A stretch of 64,000 nucleotides of DNA from positions 151,492 through 215,491 of the forward strand of contig CAVRHH010000013.1 of assembly GCA_963720945.1 (NCBI GenBank). The letters run 5' to 3'. Of the stretch, positions 16,835 to 25,121 are shown one piece after another. The DNA comes from Bog-532 sp963720945 (lineage in GTDB: Bacteria; Actinomycetota; Actinomycetes; Streptosporangiales; Streptosporangiaceae). Position 1 is the first letter of the stretch. Each line of letters starts with the position of its first letter. The notes below the pieces were generated by a model that saw only the letters and a list, made by a program, of their open reading frames with translations, was not told the DNA's origin and searched no databases. A program made the position numbers and the translations under genes.

Positions 16835-19386
16835 CGGGACGATCCGGGGTCAGCCCCGGTTTCGGCCGGCAGATAGACGGTGAACGTGGTCCCGCTGCCC
16901 AGGGTGCTGTCCACGGTGACGCGGCCGCCGTGCAGTTCGGTGATCGCTTTGACGATAGACAGGCCCAGGCCCGTCCCGGGCAGTCCCGCGGTCCGTGCGT
17001 TGGACGCCCGGACGAAGCGGCCGAACAGCTGGCCGATTTCCTCCGGCGGGATGCCAATGCCGGTGTCGGCGACGTCGATCCGCCAGCCGCGGCCGGGTTC
17101 GTCCCAGATCGCATCCACCCGGACCAGGCCGTTGGACCGGGAGAACTTGACGGCATTGGCGATGAGGTTGTCCAGCACCTGAGCCACGCGGGTGCGGTCG
17201 GCCTGGATCAGCGGTCCGTCCTCGGCGGAGAAGTGGACGGTGACGCCGCGCTTCGCGGCCCCGGCCGCGGCGGCGCGGGCCGCCTCCTCGGTGAGCTGGG
17301 GGATGGATACCGCCGTCAGCTCCAGTGGGATGGCCCCGGTTTCGAGCCTGCTCAGCAGGAGCAGGTCGCCGACCAGGTGGAGCAGCCGGTGCGCGTTGCG
17401 CTCGATGATGTCGAGGAACTGGGAGCCGTCCGCGGTGAGCGACCGGGTTTCCGCCCGCATCAGCTCGCTGAACGACACGATCGACGTCAGCGGCGTGCGC
17501 AGCTCGTGCGACACGGTGGCGAGGAAGATGGTTTTGGCTTCATCGAGTTCCCGCAGCTTCTCGTTCTGCAGTTCAAGCTGCCGCTGGGCCAGCTCCGCCG
17601 AGTGGCGGGCGCCGAGCTCGGCCTTGAGCAGCTGCTCGCGGTTGTCCTCCAGTTGCTTGCGCTCCGTCATGTCCCAGGCCAGCCACAGGTCACCGCGGTA
17701 GCGGCCGCCGACCATCACCGGCCAGTAGTCCCATTCCAGGGTGCGGCCGTCGGCGGTGGCCATCTGCGCGGCCGCAACCGGCTGGCGGGCGCTGATGGCC
17801 TTGGCCGTACGGCGGACGAACTCGTCCGGGTCAGCGAACTGCCCCTTGATCCGGTCCACCAGGTCGCTGGCGACCGTCCCTACCAGCGGATCCGGCGACC
17901 CGATCCCGAACAAGGTGGTGAAACTCTGGTTGACGTGGGTGATACTGCCCTCCTCGTCGGTGAAGAGCACGCCGGGGATCGCGTTCGCGATCAGGCAGTT
18001 GAGGCGCTCGGTCTGGTCGGCGAGGCTGCGGCGGGCCGCCGTCTCCGCGGCCAGCAGCCGTTCGCGGTCGGCTTCGGCCTGCTTGACATCGGAGATGTCG
18101 GTGAACGTGGCCAGGAACCCGAGAAGGGCGCCGCTGGCGGCCAGGAGCGCCACGGCACTCGCCTTGACCCAGGTGCCGGCGCCGCCGGAGGAGCGCAGCC
18201 GGCAGTCGGCCCGCATCTCGCCCCCGCGGGCCGCCGCGGCCAGGTCGCGCGCCACCCGGTCCCGGTCGGCGGGATGGACCAGATCCAGCCAGTCGCTGCC
18301 GAGGGCATCGTTCGCCCGGACCCCGGCTATCGCGCACCACCGGTCGTTGACGAAGACGGCCCGCCCGTCGGCATCGGTTTGCACGATGCCGACCGGTGCC
18401 AGCTGAGCCAGCAGGCTGAAACGCGCCTGCGATTCCGCCAGCGCCGTCTGGGTGTGCTCGAATTCGGTGAGGTCCCGGAAGAACCCGCAGAAGAACGTCC
18501 CATCGTCCCGGGTCAGTTGCCTGGCCGTCAGCTCGACGGCGCGTTCCGTGCCGTCCGCGCACAGCAGCGGCACCCGCACCCGGCGGGTGTACTCGCCCGG
18601 ATCCCCCGTGGCCAGGTACCGCTCGGTGTGCGCGACGAACGCGGCCCGTTCCCGTTCGGGGATCAGCAGGCCCGTCATCTCCTGGCCCAGCACGTCGTCG
18701 CGGCGGTAGCCGGAGAGTTCCTCGGCCGCGGGGTTAAAGGCGACGAGCCGCCGGCGGGAGTCGGTGGCGATGATCGGATCGGGTGAGCCGGTGATCAGTA
18801 TCTCGGCCAGTGCCTGCTGGCCGGCGAGGTCGGCCGCATCGCTGGCATGCCGGATCTGGGCGGCGACCGCGGTGGCCACGGCGTTCAGGACGGCACGGGT
18901 TTCGGTGTCCCAGCGCGAGGCGTCCCCGACGAGGGCGATCGCGCACAGGCAATGCCCGCCGGCCGGCGCGGACCAGGCCAGCAGGACGCTCGGGCCGGGA
19001 GCACCCGATTCCAGCGGCGCCTGGACGGAGCCACGGCCCGCCGCGCCGTCCGGCGCCGGGCTCAGCGCGCCGACCTGGCTGAGCAGCACCTGGTCATCGG
19101 CGGCACTGGCCGGATGAGCGGCCAGCACCACCGGCGGCCGCCCGGTCCCCGGCTGGAAGGCCAGCGCGCAGCGGCCGGAAAAGGCCGTGACGAGCCGCTC
19201 GAGAACCGCCGGCAGAGCGTCAAGCGTGTCGTTGCGCAGGACCTGCTCCATCGCGAACTCCACGACGGCGGCCGGTGCGGCCACCCGGTTCTGCTGGGTC
19301 GCCGCCAGAACCGGGGCCGGGCTGGATCGAGGTGCCCCCTGCCGTCCCACTGTCCCCCTGTCCCGTCGCTTCCCTGTCCGCGGCAT
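16831..19386 (-). CDS. Multi-PAS sensor histidine kinase
   Basis: About 851 residues from ATG 19386 (the frame stays open to 19455, but that stretch overlaps an inverted repeat). Order: a GAF-like N-terminal region (AFSGRCALAF... RAVLNAVATAVAAQI), three PAS domains (SPDPIIATDSRRRLVAFNPA; APVGIVQTDADGRAVFVNDR; AIPGVLFTDEEGSITHVNQS), a coiled coil, HisKA with FLATVSHELRTPLTSI, and HATPase_c with NLIANAVKFS, DTGIGIPPEEIG and GTGLGLSIVKAI. No transmembrane segment is apparent, so it is probably a cytosolic sensor. There is no response regulator next to it; the nearest are at 50-51 kb. Stimulus unknown. Confidence 0.9.
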   Translation of the reverse strand: MPRTGKRRDRGTVGRQGAPRSSPAPVLAATQQNRVAAPAAVVEFAMEQVLRNDTLDALPAVLERLVTAFSGRCALAFQPGTGRPPVVLAAHPASAADDQVLLSQVGALSPAPDGAAGRGSVQAPLESGAPGPSVLLAWSAPAGGHCLCAIALVGDASRWDTETRAVLNAVATAVAAQIRHASDAADLAGQQALAEILITGSPDPIIATDSRRRLVAFNPAAEELSGYRRDDVLGQEMTGLLIPERERAAFVAHTERYLATGDPGEYTRRVRVPLLCADGTERAVELTARQLTRDDGTFFCGFFRDLTEFEHTQTALAESQARFSLLAQLAPVGIVQTDADGRAVFVNDRWCAIAGVRANDALGSDWLDLVHPADRDRVARDLAAAARGGEMRADCRLRSSGGAGTWVKASAVALLAASGALLGFLATFTDISDVKQAEADRERLLAAETAARRSLADQTERLNCLIANAIPGVLFTDEEGSITHVNQSFTTLFGIGSPDPLVGTVASDLVDRIKGQFADPDEFVRRTAKAISARQPVAAAQMATADGRTLEWDYWPVMVGGRYRGDLWLAWDMTERKQLEDNREQLLKAELGARHSAELAQRQLELQNEKLRELDEAKTIFLATVSHELRTPLTSIVSFSELMRAETRSLTADGSQFLDIIERNAHRLLHLVGDLLLLSRLETGAIPLELTAVSIPQLTEEAARAAAAGAAKRGVTVHFSAEDGPLIQADRTRVAQVLDNLIANAVKFSRSNGLVRVDAIWDEPGRGWRIDVADTGIGIPPEEIGQLFGRFVRASNARTAGLPGTGLGLSIVKAITELHGGRVTVDSTLGSGTTFTVYLPAETGADPGSSR

Positions 19387-19430
19387 CGTCGTGACGCCGG
19401 GGCGCCGGCCCCCGGCATCACGACAGAACG

Positions 19431-19448
19431 TTAGTACCCGATTACTAA
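19431..19448. promoter_or_regulatory. Inverted repeat upstream of the histidine kinase
   Basis: TTAGTA-CCCGAT-TACTAA, perfect 6-bp arms, 45 bp upstream of the preferred kinase start. A likely operator, and a reason to prefer the downstream start codon. Confidence 0.5.
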
Positions 19449-19458
19449 ACGTCAAAAC

Positions 19459-19491
19459 AGCGGGCGATCGCGCCGGGCGGGATCGCCCGCT
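19459..19491 (-). terminator. Intrinsic terminator-like hairpin after the LCP gene
   Basis: AGCGGGCGATC (19459-19469) pairs perfectly with GATCGCCCGCT (19481-19491) around an 11-nt loop. Both sides carry a T-rich run (GTTTTG on the minus strand, ATTTTG on the plus). It lies 50 bp downstream of the LCP stop on the minus strand. Confidence 0.7.
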
Positions 19492-19542
19492 ATTTTGCCC
19501 CCGGACGCGATGACGTTAGCCCGAGGGGAAGTCCCGCTGGGC

Positions 19543-20556
19543 TCAGCTGGGCACGCTCGGGGTGAGCGTGGCGGGATACTTCGCGGCGAAGGCCCCGACC
19601 GAATCGGTCCGGATCGCCGCCCAGAGCTGATCGCTCAGAGACGAGTTGAGGTGGACCTGACCCGAAGCGGTGTACGTGGGCGCCGTCACGAAGGTTCCCC
19701 CGCTGCCGCTCACGCTGTCGAGCCGGGTGGCCAGACTCTCCACCTCGGAGTTGGTGAAGTTGCTGTCCAGGGTCAGCATGGAGACCATGGCGTTGACCAC
19801 GTGGACCGCGGTCAGCGGGTTGGTGAGCAGATGCCCGCCGGTTATCCTGTCCAGGATCGCCCGGAGCAGGTTCTGCTGTTGCAGCACCCGGGAGTCCAGG
19901 GAGATCGAAGGGTTCCGCACGTAGTACACGGCCGTGATCCCATTCAGGTGGTTGACCCCAGGGTGGAAGGTGTACCCCTGGCTCACGGTCTTCTTCGCCA
20001 GCGTGACGTTCACCCCGCCGATGACATTGACCAGGTTCGAGACCCCCGTGAACTTGACCCGCGCATAATGGTCGATCTGCACGTTGGTGAGCTGCTCCAC
20101 CGTCTGCACCAGCAGCGACGGGCCACCGTAGCCCAGCGCGGTGTCGATCTGCTGCACGCCGTGACCCGGCACCTGGACCAGGGTCTGGGGCGGGATGGAC
20201 ACCACGCCCCCCTTTTTGTCGTGGGCGTCGAGATGCATCAGCATGATCAGGCCGCTGCTGCCCGGTTCGGCCGCCGAGGTGACCAGCACCGTCATGGCCC
20301 CGGCCGACTGGCCCCCGGGCACCTTGGGGAGCGTCACCGGGACCCGATGGATGCCGCTCGCCAGATGATTGACGTACACGTATGCGCCTACCGCCACTGC
20401 GCCGAGGAACACAACGCAAGAGGCCACCGAGACGAGCACGATGCGCGTCTTGCGCCGGTTCCGGGCAGGCGGTCCCGGCGGCTGAGGCGCGGCTGAGCCC
20501 TGGTCCGCGGAATGCGCAGGGTCCGCCGGGCCGTTTTGACCGGACGTTTCGGACAT
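19543..20556 (-). CDS. Divergent LytR-CpsA-Psr (LCP) family protein
   Basis: 337 residues from ATG 20556, chosen for the AAAGGGGG ribosome site; ATG 20610 is the alternative. A Pro-rich cytosolic N-terminus, one membrane segment (RIVLVSVASCVVFLGAVAVG) and an extracellular LCP-like domain follow. LCP enzymes transfer lipid-linked polymers to the cell wall. The family signatures are altered: the usual ARSDTxMxxxxD reads SSGLIMLMHLDAHD, and SIPRD reads SIPPQT. The expected catalytic Asp and the pyrophosphate-binding Arg are therefore missing, although the YVRNPSISLDSRVLQQQNLL region is recognisable. It is divergent from the polysaccharide cluster and probably belongs to it. Confidence 0.8.
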   Translation of the reverse strand: MSETSGQNGPADPAHSADQGSAAPQPPGPPARNRRKTRIVLVSVASCVVFLGAVAVGAYVYVNHLASGIHRVPVTLPKVPGGQSAGAMTVLVTSAAEPGSSGLIMLMHLDAHDKKGGVVSIPPQTLVQVPGHGVQQIDTALGYGGPSLLVQTVEQLTNVQIDHYARVKFTGVSNLVNVIGGVNVTLAKKTVSQGYTFHPGVNHLNGITAVYYVRNPSISLDSRVLQQQNLLRAILDRITGGHLLTNPLTAVHVVNAMVSMLTLDSNFTNSEVESLATRLDSVSGSGGTFVTAPTYTASGQVHLNSSLSDQLWAAIRTDSVGAFAAKYPATLTPSVPS

Positions 20557-20712
20557 TGTTTTGCCCCCTTTTGCCTGGGCTAGATCACCCCGGCCCGATT
20601 TGATCGGCATACGGCTTCAGCCGCCCCTGTCTACAGCTGTGCCATTCCAGAGATTTATCGCGAGTTAGCCCCGTACCTTGCTGGTTGCCCCGATTGCTGT
20701 TACAAATAGCTG

Positions 20713-20741
20713 TTGTTTGTTTACTGACAGTAATGTATAAC
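20713..20741 (+). promoter_or_regulatory. Promoter with embedded palindrome upstream of the polysaccharide cluster
   Basis: TTGTTT (20713-20718) and TATAAC (20736-20741) are spaced 17 bp, in an unusually AT-rich patch, reading toward the dehydratase gene. The perfect palindrome TTACTG-A-CAGTAA (20721-20733) fills the spacer and would be an effective repressor site. Confidence 0.6.
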
Positions 20742-20809
20742 CGCGATGGGACACAAGCTGTGCGGGGTCTTGCATGCCCGGCCTTACGGGTAGTGCATTT
20801 GGGGGGATT

Positions 20810-23326
20810 GTGGCTATCAATGCTGTACGCGCCGATAACTCCCGCCGGAGGCGCGTAAAAGCGTTCACATGTATCTGGCGCCGCCTTTCACAGCGGGCTT
20901 TCCGGCCGGTCATTGAATGCGGTTATGACGCGCTTGCGTGGGCCTGCGGCCTGGTCGCCGCAGCCTGGGTAACCCGCGATCTGGCCGCGCGGCCGGATGT
21001 TTTCACGATGATCCGGGCCTTCCTGGCCATCTGCCTGCTGTCTGCCGGGTCCGGCCTGCTCGCGGGCCTCTACCGGGGCCGGTATCAGCGGGGCAGCCTG
21101 GACGAGGTCATGGGCGTCGGGATAAGCGCCAGCATGATGACCCTGCTGGTCACGCTGGTGTCTCCCGCGCTGGTGACCGGGCAGCGGGCCGCCCTGCTGA
21201 CCGTCGCCGGCGGTGTGGTGTTCGCGGTGCCTGCCATGCTCGGGGGCAGGTACGTGCTGTTCGCGGTCCGCCAGCGATCCCGCAAGCCGGCATCCGAGGC
21301 GGTGGACGTCATCGTCTTCGGTGCGGGCGACGCCGGTTCGATCCTGATCCGGCGGCTGACCCGTGAGCCGGACTCCGTATACCGGCCGGTGGCGATCCTC
21401 GATGACGATCCGGCTAAACGGCGGCTGCGCATCCAGGGAATCCCGGTCCTCGGAGACCGGGCCCAGATGGCCAGGGTCGCCGCGAAGACCGGGGCCACCG
21501 TTCTGGTCATCGCGATCGCCCGGGCCAGCGGCAGCGCGATCCGGGACCTTACCGCCGAGGCGGAGCGGTGCGGTCTCACGCCGAAAGTGGTGCCCTCCGT
21601 CACTGAGCTGCTCAACGGCAGTGCGCGCATCGAGGGAGTGCGCGACCCGCGGATCAGCGACCTGCTGGGCCGCAGGCCGGTACGGACGGACGTCGCCGCG
21701 GTCGCCCACCGCTTCGCGGGCAAGCGCATCCTGGTTACCGGGGCGGGTGGATCGATCGGCTCGGAATTGTGCCGCCAGCTGTACCGGTTCCGCCCAGCCG
21801 AGCTGATCATGCTCGACCGGGACGAGTCCGCGCTGCACGCGATCCAGCTGGCCTTGCACGGCCGCGCGCTGCTGGACACCGACGAGACGGTCCTGGCCGA
21901 CATCCGGGATCCGGATCGGGTCCGTGAGGTATTCGGGCGATTCCGCCCGCAGATCGTCTTCCACGCCGCCGCGCTCAAGCATCTCCCGCTGCTGGAGCGC
22001 TACCCGGCGGAGGCGGTGAAGAGCAACGTCCTGGGCACCTGGGCGGTTCTGGAAGCCGCCGCCGCGTGCGAGGTCGAGTCGTTCGTCAACATCTCCACCG
22101 ACAAGGCGGCGGACCCGGTGAGCGTCCTCGGGTATTCCAAACGGGTCGCGGAACGGCTCACCGCCCACATGGCCGGCCAGGCCGCGGGCAGCTACCTGAG
22201 CGTCCGCTTCGGCAACGTGCTGGGCAGCCGGGGCTCGGTGCTGACTACCCTGTCCGCGCAAGTCGAATCGGGGGGACCGGTCACCGTGACGCATCCCGAG
22301 GTCACCCGGTACTTCATGACCGTGGACGAGGCGGTCCAGCTCGTCCTCCAGGCCGCCGTCATTGGCCGCGGCAGCGAGGTCCTGATCCTGGACATGGGCG
22401 TGCCGGTGCGGATCGCCGACATCGCCCGGCGGCTGGTCACGCGGTCCAGCCAGCCGCCGGAGATCGTCTTCACCGGCCTGCGGCCAGGTGAGAAGCTGAC
22501 CGAGGACCTGCTCGGCCAGGGAGAGGTCGACTACCGGCCGCGCCATCCGCTCATCCGGCACGCACCGGTGCCGCCGTTGCCGCCGGACCAGCTCGCGATC
22601 CTCGACCCGGCTGCCGATCCCGACGGCCTGCGCCAGGCGCTGGCTCGCTGCGCCGGGCGTGCGCACTCAGCCCTGGCCGCCCCCGGGCACCCCGGCAGGC
22701 CGTCCCCGGGGAACCCCCAGCACAGTCCGACCAGGTCGCCGGTGAGCTGGTCTAGCAGGGCGGCGGTCATCACGTACGCCTGCGGCGGGCCGCCGATGGG
22801 GTCGGGCACGTCATCATCGGGAGAATCCCCCAGCAGCGCGGTGCGTTCCCGGCCGGCGTGCAGTCGGGCCACCCAGTCAGCCAGCGGCTCACCGGATGCC
22901 CGGGGACCGGCCTGCTGCCCGCGCCGGACCATTTCCTTCAGCGTGAAGGCCCGGGGCCATACGGCTGGCTCGGTGACCACGGCGTGGCGGACGTGCTCCC
23001 GGGTCATGGCCAGAACCAGGCTCGCGGCACCGAGCTCATCGGCGGTCATGAGGCGGCTGCGATGCCGGCTCACGTCCAGCCCGGAGCCGGCCATGACGGA
23101 GACCACCCCGGGCGGCGCGGGCTGGCCGTCGCCCAGCAGTCCCGCCGAGTGCACCCACCCGGCCACGCCGGCCGCGCGCAGCCTGCGGGCGAGCAGCGCT
23201 CCGGCCATCACCGACCGGCACCGATTGGCGGTGCACAGAACGAGCACGTCCGGCGCCGCGCCGCTATCAATCCGCATGAACTCGCCCTTGTCGGCCTGGT
23301 GCCAACATGATACTCACGGAAAGTGA
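20810..23326 (+). CDS. Membrane-anchored nucleotide-sugar 4,6-dehydratase (CapD/WbpM/FlaA1-like)
   Basis: The GTG at 20810 follows GGGGGG by 3 nt. Four hydrophobic N-terminal segments precede a CoA-binding-like Rossmann domain (VIVFGAGDAGSILIRRL) and then the SDR dehydratase with TGAGGSIGSELCRQL, FHAAALKHLPLLE, NISTDKAADPVSVLGYSKR and FGNVLGSRGS. Such proteins convert UDP-GlcNAc-type donors to 4-keto-6-deoxy sugars for exopolysaccharide. Homology ends near residue 625 (about base 22690). The frame then runs on for about 210 residues with no stop, antisense to the phosphatase gene. The original stop was probably lost by a small indel, or the tail is non-functional read-through. Confidence 0.88.
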   Translation: MAINAVRADNSRRRRVKAFTCIWRRLSQRAFRPVIECGYDALAWACGLVAAAWVTRDLAARPDVFTMIRAFLAICLLSAGSGLLAGLYRGRYQRGSLDEVMGVGISASMMTLLVTLVSPALVTGQRAALLTVAGGVVFAVPAMLGGRYVLFAVRQRSRKPASEAVDVIVFGAGDAGSILIRRLTREPDSVYRPVAILDDDPAKRRLRIQGIPVLGDRAQMARVAAKTGATVLVIAIARASGSAIRDLTAEAERCGLTPKVVPSVTELLNGSARIEGVRDPRISDLLGRRPVRTDVAAVAHRFAGKRILVTGAGGSIGSELCRQLYRFRPAELIMLDRDESALHAIQLALHGRALLDTDETVLADIRDPDRVREVFGRFRPQIVFHAAALKHLPLLERYPAEAVKSNVLGTWAVLEAAAACEVESFVNISTDKAADPVSVLGYSKRVAERLTAHMAGQAAGSYLSVRFGNVLGSRGSVLTTLSAQVESGGPVTVTHPEVTRYFMTVDEAVQLVLQAAVIGRGSEVLILDMGVPVRIADIARRLVTRSSQPPEIVFTGLRPGEKLTEDLLGQGEVDYRPRHPLIRHAPVPPLPPDQLAILDPAADPDGLRQALARCAGRAHSALAAPGHPGRPSPGNPQHSPTRSPVSWSSRAAVITYACGGPPMGSGTSSSGESPSSAVRSRPACSRATQSASGSPDARGPACCPRRTISFSVKARGHTAGSVTTAWRTCSRVMARTRLAAPSSSAVMRRLRCRLTSSPEPAMTETTPGGAGWPSPSSPAECTHPATPAARSLRASSAPAITDRHRLAVHRTSTSGAAPLSIRMNSPLSAWCQHDTHGK
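22531..23277 (-). CDS. Low-molecular-weight protein-tyrosine-phosphatase-family protein
   Basis: The N-terminus VLVLCTANRCRSVMAGALL holds the LMW-PTP P-loop CxxNxCRS, and HRSRLMTADELGAASLVLAM and DVPDPIGG follow; the latter fits the Asp-Pro general-acid loop. About 190-200 residues match the family (about 150-190). The last 50 read Arg/Gly/Ser-rich sequence antisense to the dehydratase and look like read-through. LMW phosphatases reverse tyrosine autokinase phosphorylation during polysaccharide export, and the kinase gene is the next gene to the right. It is divergent from that kinase. Confidence 0.85.
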   Translation of the reverse strand: MRIDSGAAPDVLVLCTANRCRSVMAGALLARRLRAAGVAGWVHSAGLLGDGQPAPPGVVSVMAGSGLDVSRHRSRLMTADELGAASLVLAMTREHVRHAVVTEPAVWPRAFTLKEMVRRGQQAGPRASGEPLADWVARLHAGRERTALLGDSPDDDVPDPIGGPPQAYVMTAALLDQLTGDLVGLCWGFPGDGLPGCPGAARAECARPAQRASAWRRPSGSAAGSRIASWSGGNGGTGACRMSGWRGR

Positions 23327-23401
23327 TCAGGTGTACGCTGATTGTTCAACTAAGGGCCGGTCCAGCTCCGCCCGCACGCACCAACGAGGGGATCTCACCC
23401 T

Positions 23402-25024
23402 ATGATCGAGTCCGGCAGCGGGCCGACCCTGCGCTCCTACCTGGTTACGCTGCGACGCCGGAAGTGGTGGGTGATCGGGTTCACCCTGCTGGGACTGGCC
23501 GCCAGCCTCGCCCTGTCGCTCAGGGAGGCGAAGCAGTACTCGGCCACCGCCCAGCTGCTCGTACAGTCTTCCGGCGGGAGCGTCAGCCTGGGCAGCACGA
23601 ACCAGCCGGTGACCACGACGGATGTGCAGACGGACCTGCAGCTCGCCACGAGCGCCCCGGTGGTGAAAGCAGTCCGCGCCGAGCTGGGCAGTGCCCCGGG
23701 GATTTCCACCTCGGAGGTGGCCCAGACGAACGTGATCGCGCTGACGGCCATCAGCTCGAGCCCGGCCCGGGCGGCGCTCATCGCCAACACCTACGCGAAG
23801 GCGTTCGTGGCCCAGACCCGGAGCGCTGCCATCAGCAGCGTGACCTCGGCGCAGACCCAACTGCAGTCCCAGATCGACTCGCTGAACCAGCAGATCAAGT
23901 CCCTGGAGAACAGGCCGAGCGCGGCATCGCAGCTGTCCGCCCTGGTCAACCAGCAATCCGTGCTTAAGGAGGAGGCTGCGCAGCTTCAGGTCAACGGGGC
24001 GGTGGCCACCAGCGGAGTCGAGTTCGTGACTCCGGCCCAGCCCCCCACCTCGCCAAGCTCACCCAAGCCGGTACAGGATGCCCTGCTCGGGCTGGCGGCC
24101 GGCCTGATGCTGGGGCTGGGAGCGGCGTTCCTGCGGGACACCCTGGATGACGCGCTGACGTCCAAGGATGCGGCGGAACGGCTCGGCAATGCCCCGGTCC
24201 TGGCCATGGTCCCGATGGTGAACTCCTGGAAAAAGCGGAAGCGTACCGCGGTTGCGGCAAGTTCCGATCCGACCTCGCCAGCTGCTGAGGCCTACCGGTC
24301 CCTGCGCACATCCGTGCAGTTCATCAGGCAAGCGCACAACCTGCGGACCCTCCTGGTGACCAGCCCGGCCTCCGCCGAGGGGAAGACATCCACGCTCGCC
24401 AACCTCGGGGCCGTGTTCGCCCAGGCGGGCGAGCGGGTCGTGCTCGTCTCCTGCGACCTGCGCCGCCCGCGGCTCGGAGGACTCTTCGGTATTGACGAGA
24501 AGCCGGGGCTGACCAGCGTGCTGCTCGGGGAGCGGACGCTGGAGCAGGCGCTACAGCAGGTCGAGGGGTACGACTGCCTGTGGGTCCTGGGATCGGGGGC
24601 GGTTCCGCCGAACCCGGCGGAACTGCTCAACGGGCCCAGGGCCCGGCAGATCTTCGCCACCCTGCGGGAGAACTTCGACCTGGTGCTGGTGGACAGCCCT
24701 CCCGTGCTGCCGGTCACCGACGCGCTCGTGCTGTCGGCCTACGCCGATAGCACCCTGCTCGTCGTGGCGGCCGGCCAGACCAGGCGAAACCAGCTGCAGC
24801 GGACCGCCGAGCGATTCGCGCAAGCCAAGGTACCCGTGATGGGGATCGTCCTCAACGAGGTCAGCAAGGGCAACGGCTATGGCTACGGATACGGGTATGG
24901 CTACGGGTCCGGGTATGGCTCGTACCATCCCGACCCTTCTCTGGCGGCGACGCCGGCGCAGTCCAACGGGCACACGGACACGCCCCCGTCAACCACCGGA
25001 CGGCGCAGTCACCACGCCCGATGA
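23402..25024 (+). CDS. Polysaccharide co-polymerase/tyrosine autokinase (Wzc/CapAB-type BY-kinase)
   Basis: 540 residues. A Wzz domain is flanked by two membrane segments (WWVIGFTLLGLAASLALSL, residues 22-40; ALLGLAAGLMLGLGAAFL, about 227-244). A cytosolic BY-kinase domain follows with Walker A SPASAEGKTS (about 321), Walker A' VVLVSCDLRRP (about 346) and Walker B FDLVLVDSPP (about 424). The C-terminal tail has the Tyr/Gly run YGYGYGYGYGSGYGSY (near 498), the autophosphorylation cluster. These proteins control chain length in Wzy-dependent export. The fusion of chain-length domain and kinase in one chain is the usual actinobacterial form. Not visibly damaged. Confidence 0.92.
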   Translation: MIESGSGPTLRSYLVTLRRRKWWVIGFTLLGLAASLALSLREAKQYSATAQLLVQSSGGSVSLGSTNQPVTTTDVQTDLQLATSAPVVKAVRAELGSAPGISTSEVAQTNVIALTAISSSPARAALIANTYAKAFVAQTRSAAISSVTSAQTQLQSQIDSLNQQIKSLENRPSAASQLSALVNQQSVLKEEAAQLQVNGAVATSGVEFVTPAQPPTSPSSPKPVQDALLGLAAGLMLGLGAAFLRDTLDDALTSKDAAERLGNAPVLAMVPMVNSWKKRKRTAVAASSDPTSPAAEAYRSLRTSVQFIRQAHNLRTLLVTSPASAEGKTSTLANLGAVFAQAGERVVLVSCDLRRPRLGGLFGIDEKPGLTSVLLGERTLEQALQQVEGYDCLWVLGSGAVPPNPAELLNGPRARQIFATLRENFDLVLVDSPPVLPVTDALVLSAYADSTLLVVAAGQTRRNQLQRTAERFAQAKVPVMGIVLNEVSKGNGYGYGYGYGYGSGYGSYHPDPSLAATPAQSNGHTDTPPSTTGRRSHHAR

Positions 25025-25121
25025 TCCGCACCACCGGGCCAGAAAAGCACTCCAACCTGGCTTTATTGACTATATGTAATTGAATAATTACTCAGAGCTA
25101 CAGATCTGATAGCATCCACGT

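Noticed and set aside
16930..18786. Plus-strand frame of 618 codons opposite the histidine kinase
   Set aside because: Shadow of a gene with clear HisKA, HATPase and PAS motifs.
20774..20810. ATG 20774 as the start of the dehydratase
   Set aside because: GTG 20810 has a GGGGGG ribosome site at normal spacing; the ATG has none.
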